Below are positions 59,274-64,000 of a stretch of DNA of 64,000 bases, piece by piece. This DNA comes from Minisyncoccota bacterium. Its GTDB lineage: Bacteria > Patescibacteriota > JACMRA01. The translations under genes and the position numbers were made by a program. Within the stretch, counting starts at the first letter, position 1. Every line of letters begins with the position of its first letter. The notes under the pieces were generated by a model, which was not told where the DNA came from, ran no database searches, and was given only the letters and a program-made list of their open reading frames with translations. The stretch covers positions 1-64,000 of the forward strand of contig JACMRA010000003.1 in the NCBI GenBank assembly GCA_014376695.1, read 5' to 3'.

Positions 59274-60089
59274 CTACAGGCCACATAATCCACGCAGGCA
59301 TGTGGAAATATTGGCAGTCAGTCTAAACTGCTTGTTATTGAGGTACTTGGCGTCAATTTGATACATTGTATTGAGAACTATACTTGCGGGCTGTAATTCG
59401 GGATGTCGAAGAGCCGTAAGACCTGTATTAATGTAGGCCTTAAAGAGTGGGGACGATAAAAAGTTAAGAAAGTAATCCCGCCTACTGTTAATTGAGTGAA
59501 TTTTGGAGAATAGCTCACTGATTCTTTGATAAAAAATCTGCATTTCGTAATCTGTATTTTGGTTAAGATTGAAACTAATATGTTCCGAAGTTAAGATTTT
59601 TAATTGGTCTAGCGATTCTATTTGACTCAAAGCTTGTAAATTTACAATGGTTCCTGTTGGTATAATTTTTGGTACATTACCACCAAGTAGGACACCTTGA
59701 TTAAGGAAGGAATTAGAAACAATTTTGGGGGCGGCGGGCTTGAAAAGGGTGTTAAGAACCTTAGTTACAGGGTTAGCGGCTTTGGGTTTTTCTAAATTTC
59801 TAAATTTATCCCTAATAATACGCAGGTGATCCAAAATTGCTGGGGCGTGTCCATTTGCTAAGCTGTGCTTAAGCCTAAGTTTATCAAGGGGCGCTATAAA
59901 ATTTACTTGGTTGGTGAGATAACTTTTGTCGCTTGGGGCTAGAAGTGGGGAGCTTTCTATGAGGGCCAGTAGTTCATTGTCGGTTGGAGCTCCGGGCGGG
60001 GTGGTTATTGGGTTATTTATAGCAACTGACGGCTGGACTGACTGGTTTGATATTATTGGTTCAAAAGGAGATGGCTGGACATTAGTCAT
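59274..60089 (-). CDS. Hypothetical protein
   Basis: 271 aa, Pro-rich N-terminus; no recognised family. Confidence 0.5.
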   Translation of the reverse strand: MTNVQPSPFEPIISNQSVQPSVAINNPITTPPGAPTDNELLALIESSPLLAPSDKSYLTNQVNFIAPLDKLRLKHSLANGHAPAILDHLRIIRDKFRNLEKPKAANPVTKVLNTLFKPAAPKIVSNSFLNQGVLLGGNVPKIIPTGTIVNLQALSQIESLDQLKILTSEHISFNLNQNTDYEMQIFYQRISELFSKIHSINSRRDYFLNFLSSPLFKAYINTGLTALRHPELQPASIVLNTMYQIDAKYLNNKQFRLTANISTCLRGLCGL

Positions 60090-60143
60090 AGTAATGGCAT
60101 AAAATTAATTCTCGCAGTTGATAAAAGATAACATAATCTTAAA

Positions 60144-60968
60144 CTAATATCCCTTTTTGGTCAATTGCTCTAATACTAAATAATAGTTGTCGTGCTTTAG
60201 TCTAACTTTTGGATCGAGTCCCAAATCCTCCAAAAAATTGGTTACTGACTCTGTGTTTGGCAGTATTGATTTTAAATTATTGGCTAGGGTTTTGTTTGGT
60301 TGGGCAACTAACTTATGGAGTAAATTAAGCACCTTCTGTCTTTGAGCTGTAGTTTGTAAAAATTCTGGCAGAGTTTCTTTGGCCTTACCCGTCAAAAAGC
60401 TAGACATTACTTTTGGGGCTGGATAAAAATTACCGGGAGCTATATTAAATACTAATTTTGTATCCCAGATGAGATTGAGCCAGATGCCGAATAATGTGAC
60501 TTTTTTATCGGTTAAGATTGATTTTTGGGCTACTTCGCGTTGAACAATGACTCCGTACGAGGCGGCGGGATAATTGATCCCCATAGCCACGAGCATTCGA
60601 GAACCCGTAGAATAAGGCAGAGATGAAAACAAGTTGAATGAATCAGGTAAGAGAGGGTTATTAGCTAATTCTAGTTGCTCCAAGGCGTCTGTTAGCCGTA
60701 ATTCGATATTAGTTGGCGCATTTTTGATAAAGTCTTGCTGGTGAAGAAAATCAATGGCTTGTGGATCTAGTTCGAGGCACAAGATGGGCTGGCCAATTTT
60801 GAGCAGGTGAGCCGTCATATCACCGCGCCCAGGGCCGATTTCGATTAGTTTGTCGCTTGGGTTAAGACTAGCCAAAAAATCGGCAAATGTTTGGAATATC
60901 TTACTTTGCATCCCTGTGTTGACCAAAAAGTTTTGACTAAATTTTTTTTGGGGGATTAGAGTTGCCAT
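60144..60968 (-). CDS. rsmA: 16S rRNA dimethyladenosine transferase
   Basis: KFSQNFLVNTGMQSKIFQTFADFL...LIEIGPGRGDMTAHLLKIGQPILCLELDPQAIDFL...FSSLPYSTGSRML. Confidence 0.9.
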   Translation of the reverse strand: MATLIPQKKFSQNFLVNTGMQSKIFQTFADFLASLNPSDKLIEIGPGRGDMTAHLLKIGQPILCLELDPQAIDFLHQQDFIKNAPTNIELRLTDALEQLELANNPLLPDSFNLFSSLPYSTGSRMLVAMGINYPAASYGVIVQREVAQKSILTDKKVTLFGIWLNLIWDTKLVFNIAPGNFYPAPKVMSSFLTGKAKETLPEFLQTTAQRQKVLNLLHKLVAQPNKTLANNLKSILPNTESVTNFLEDLGLDPKVRLKHDNYYLVLEQLTKKGY

Positions 60969-61065
60969 CGATAAAGAAGTAAAAATAGGTTTAAAAAATC
61001 TGGAGTGAAAGCCCCAGAAGAATTAATTTATCAAAAATTGATAACAATGTGAAAAAATAGTGTTA

Positions 61066-61142
61066 TGGTGGGTGTGACAGGATTCGAACCTGTGACCTCT
61101 TCATTATCAGTGAAGTGCTCTAACCAACTGAGCTACACACCC
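61066..61142 (-). tRNA. tRNA-Ile (GAT), CCA encoded
   Basis: gggtgtgtagctcagttggttagagcacttcactgataatgaagaggtcacaggttcgaatcctgtcacacccacca. Confidence 0.93.
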
Positions 61143-61162
61143 TTAAAAAGCCAAAGAAATTG

Positions 61163-61606
61163 CTATTTAAGCAACTCTTTAACTCCTTTACTGAGAACGA
61201 TATTTTCTATCTCGTCAAATTTAATTGGGTTGTCTAGCTCTGTAGTTTCGCTGTTCCCCTTGATGATTTTAACGGTTTTGATTTTGTCGATAATTAGGCC
61301 TGCCTTAAGTAGGCTTTCCATATTAATGACAGCTCCAGATTCTAGTGTAGCGGCGATTCGTTCAATATATAGAACCTTGTGTGACTTAGTGTCCCAGGCC
61401 TTAAATCCTTTGATTTTTGGAGATCGAGCCATAATACCAGATCCGGCGTCTGACTGCCTTCCTGCAAAGAAAATTGGGATGTGGCCACGCTTGGTTTGTC
61501 CTTTGTTTCCTTTTCCGGCGTTTTTCCCGCGGTTACTTCCGATACCTCGTCCGACTCGCTGTTTTTTTTGGGTTACCAATTTTGGTAAGTTGCTTAAAGT
61601 GATCAT
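61163..61606 (-). CDS. rplO: 50S ribosomal protein L15
   Basis: MITLSNLPKLVTQKKQRVGRGIGSNRGKNAGKGNKGQTKRG. Confidence 0.92.
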   Translation of the reverse strand: MITLSNLPKLVTQKKQRVGRGIGSNRGKNAGKGNKGQTKRGHIPIFFAGRQSDAGSGIMARSPKIKGFKAWDTKSHKVLYIERIAATLESGAVINMESLLKAGLIIDKIKTVKIIKGNSETTELDNPIKFDEIENIVLSKGVKELLK

Positions 61607-61642
61607 AATCTATTTCTTTATTTATTTAACTGGTTAAAAATA

Positions 61643-62260
61643 TTATTTTACTACTGGTACTGGAGTCGGTACTTCTGTGATTGGGGTTGGAGCTTCTTCT
61701 TCTTGAGATTGCTCAACTAGATTAATTACAAGGCTGTCAGCTTCGTCCATAATTTGATAAGTTTTGCTAGTTGGTAAGTCAGAAACGCGAATATTAGTGT
61801 CGAAATCAACTAATGTAGATACATCAATCTTAATAACATCTGGCATTTGATCAGGGAGAGCTTGGATTGACAGAGTTTCCATAGCTATGTTAAGTACGCC
61901 TCCAAGGTTTTTGACTCCTGGCGCTTCGTTAATGATACTTATCGGTACTTCTGTAGTGATTTTCACTTTTAGATTAACTGCATAAAAATCAACGTGTCGA
62001 AGTGTTTTTTTGGATGGGTGAACGTCGATATCTTGAACAATACAAGGAGTTACATGACCGTCTATATCTAAGTCGATAACTCCGCTACGGTGAGATTCTT
62101 TGTAGACTTTGAGGAACTCGCGAGTATTAATTTGGAGAGGTGTACTTGGGAAATCTTTTGAGTAAATAACGGCTGGAGTGAGACCTTCTCGACTTAGAGT
62201 TTTTACTTTGTTACCGACAATTAATCGCTTTTGAGACTTAAGTTGGTGATGGCTTGTCAT
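61643..62260 (-). CDS. rplY: 50S ribosomal protein L25/CTC family
   Basis: GLTPAVIYSKDFPSTPLQINTREFLKVYKESHRSGVIDLDIDG...VLNIAMETLSIQALPDQMPDVIKIDVSTL. Confidence 0.88.
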   Translation of the reverse strand: MTSHHQLKSQKRLIVGNKVKTLSREGLTPAVIYSKDFPSTPLQINTREFLKVYKESHRSGVIDLDIDGHVTPCIVQDIDVHPSKKTLRHVDFYAVNLKVKITTEVPISIINEAPGVKNLGGVLNIAMETLSIQALPDQMPDVIKIDVSTLVDFDTNIRVSDLPTSKTYQIMDEADSLVINLVEQSQEEEAPTPITEVPTPVPVVK

Positions 62261-62407
62261 ATATAATCTATAAATATTTAGTCTTGGTGTAATATCTTAA
62301 GTCTTTTAAGTTTTGTAATTTTTGTCAAACTAGGATTAACGTCAACCAAACAACAAATTACCCACTGAAAATACTGTGGGCAAGAATTGTTGTGAGTTGA
62401 TTTAAGT

Positions 62408-63553
62408 TTATTCTCCTGATTCATCAATATCGGGCATATCGTCTTCGGGGTTGTCTGAGGGTTGAGTATCCCCAGATTCCAAGGCCAGTTTACCGGAGCG
62501 TATTTTTTCTTTGAATTCGGCGATGATAGCATCCCTTGCTTGATCCAAAACGGCTGGATTAGCATAAAAGTATTTTTTGGATTGTTCACGTCCAACTCCA
62601 AGTTTAACCGACTCTTGACCAGGAAGATTTAGACTGTAAGTGTTACCAGATTTGCTAATTATATCGAAATTGACACCGATATCGATAATCTCTCCGGCGA
62701 TAGATATTACACCAGGTTCGTCGAACATAAGTTCTACAATTGCAGTTTTAAATGGAGCTGCGAGCTTGTTTTTGACTAGCTTTACCTTGACTTGGATACC
62801 GAGATCTTCGGTTCCTGATTTGATCATTCCGATTTTTCGGACGTCGAATCGCTGAGATGCATAGAATTTGAGAGCTTGTCCGCCAGTTGTTGTCTCTGGA
62901 CTACCAAACATTACCCCAATCTTGAGTCGGATTTGGTTAATGAAGATTACGACGGTGTTGGATTTGGAAATAACTCCAGTAAGCTTTCGAAGGGCTTGGG
63001 ACATCAATCTGGCTTGTACACCCATAGAAGCGTCTCCCATATTGCCCTCGATTTCGGATTTTGGGACTAAAGCTGCAACTGAATCGATAACCACAACGTC
63101 AAAGGCTGAGGATCGAACCAGGCTGTCTACTATTTCTAGGGCTTGTTCGCCGTTATCTGGTTGGGCTACATATAACTCGTTGAGATTAACACCTAATTTG
63201 GCGGCCCATGTTGGGTCAAAAGCATGTTCGGCGTCGATCAAAGCTGCGGCACCACCGTTTTTCTGGGCTTGGGCTATTGTCGAAAGGGCGAGGGTAGTTT
63301 TTCCACTGGATTCTGGGCCGAATATCTCGACAATACGTCCGACTGGTAGTCCGCAAACTCCGGTTGCTATATCTATGGCCAGAGATCCTGTTGATATAAC
63401 CGGTGTGTCTGAGATGACTTCATTCATCTTCATAATAGCACCGTCTCCGTAGGTATCTTTGATTTGGGAAATGATCATTGCGATCATCTTTTTTTTCTCT
63501 TCTTGGTTTGTTGTTGTTTGGTTCACTGTTTTGGTAGAGTCTTTTTTGGCCAT
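62408..63553 (-). CDS. recA: Recombinase RecA
   Basis: [49 protein letters not shown]...[22 protein letters not shown]...[30 protein letters not shown]. Confidence 0.97.
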   Translation of the reverse strand: MAKKDSTKTVNQTTTNQEEKKKMIAMIISQIKDTYGDGAIMKMNEVISDTPVISTGSLAIDIATGVCGLPVGRIVEIFGPESSGKTTLALSTIAQAQKNGGAAALIDAEHAFDPTWAAKLGVNLNELYVAQPDNGEQALEIVDSLVRSSAFDVVVIDSVAALVPKSEIEGNMGDASMGVQARLMSQALRKLTGVISKSNTVVIFINQIRLKIGVMFGSPETTTGGQALKFYASQRFDVRKIGMIKSGTEDLGIQVKVKLVKNKLAAPFKTAIVELMFDEPGVISIAGEIIDIGVNFDIISKSGNTYSLNLPGQESVKLGVGREQSKKYFYANPAVLDQARDAIIAEFKEKIRSGKLALESGDTQPSDNPEDDMPDIDESGE

Positions 63554-63665
63554 AGAAATATGATTAAAAAATTAGTTAGTATTAATGCTCGATTAATAAT
63601 CAAATATTTATTTTGATATTTTTTCTTGTCAAGAAATTCTCAGATTTAGCCAAATATTCATCAAC

Positions 63666-64000
63666 TTAGATAATATTGATTGTAGACAATCTAGAGATAA
63701 ACTCCTTAAATTTATCTACCGTTACAATCTCTTCTTCTGTATTCTCATATGTGTCTTTGAAGGTTTTTGTAATCTTACCTTTTCTAGTTTTAATCTCAAT
63801 TGCTTTGTGCTGACCATCTTTGGTAAGTACCAGATCAACTTCACTCCCCCATTTTGTCCTCCAAAAATTAAGATTGTATCTCAACTTGTTATAATAATTT
63901 GCTTTCATAACTTCGGCAATTACAAAATTCTCAAATAGATTGCCATAATCTTTACGGTATTCAACAGGGCTAAAATCATTAATCAAGGCATTTCTCACTC
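63666..64000 (-). CDS. DUF4143-containing ATPase, C-terminal part only (continues beyond window)
   Basis: VRNALINDFSPVEYRKDYGNLFENFVIAEVMK...NFWRTKWGSEVDLVL; frame open to the window edge. Confidence 0.75.
   Translation of the reverse strand, partial: VRNALINDFSPVEYRKDYGNLFENFVIAEVMKANYYNKLRYNLNFWRTKWGSEVDLVLTKDGQHKAIEIKTRKGKITKTFKDTYENTEEEIVTVDKFKEFISRLSTINII

Overview
The window looks like a chromosomal segment from a small-genome, AT-rich bacterium. Candidate Phyla Radiation/Patescibacteria is my inference from many short CPR-style membrane and surface hypotheticals next to reduced housekeeping loci. It carries a 23S rRNA gene (minus, ~2350-5440), seven tRNAs, and dispersed translation genes: rpsG, rpsC-rpsQ, rpmB, rpsU-infC, rplL, tuf, rplO-rplY, frr, gatC, lysS, and a truncated alaS. 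Replication/repair genes are recA, radA, xerC/D-like, tatD, and truncated gyrB and ligA. Envelope genes include murB, lepB, secG, an RseP-like protease, glycosyltransferases, a sortase-like protein and three surface proteins. A comEC-like gene and several unknown membrane proteins are also present. Most notable observations: (1) an intergenic cluster of 11 exact TTATNNACA 9-mers at 40.55-40.79 kb, a candidate oriC, with gene orientation roughly switching there; (2) a probable minus-strand non-coding RNA gene at ~45.0-45.37 kb with a perfect TTGACA-17-TATAAT promoter and tandem terminators; (3) three surface proteins sharing a proline-less LxRTG-type C-terminal sorting signal, plus a sortase-like protein with Ser where the catalytic Cys is expected; (4) a duplicated small secreted peptide/DUF4143 ATPase cassette with a TG-repeat promoter spacer of different length in each copy; (5) an RHH + retropepsin-like protease module with a palindrome inside its promoter spacer; (6) a general lack of Shine-Dalgarno sequences with several leaderless-looking promoters; (7) unusual tRNAs (tRNA-Ile UAU, variant initiator tRNA); (8) four truncated essential genes (alaS, gyrB, ligA, der), which are either decayed duplicates, split genes or assembly artefacts. 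All calls come from reading the sequence; no database search was run.
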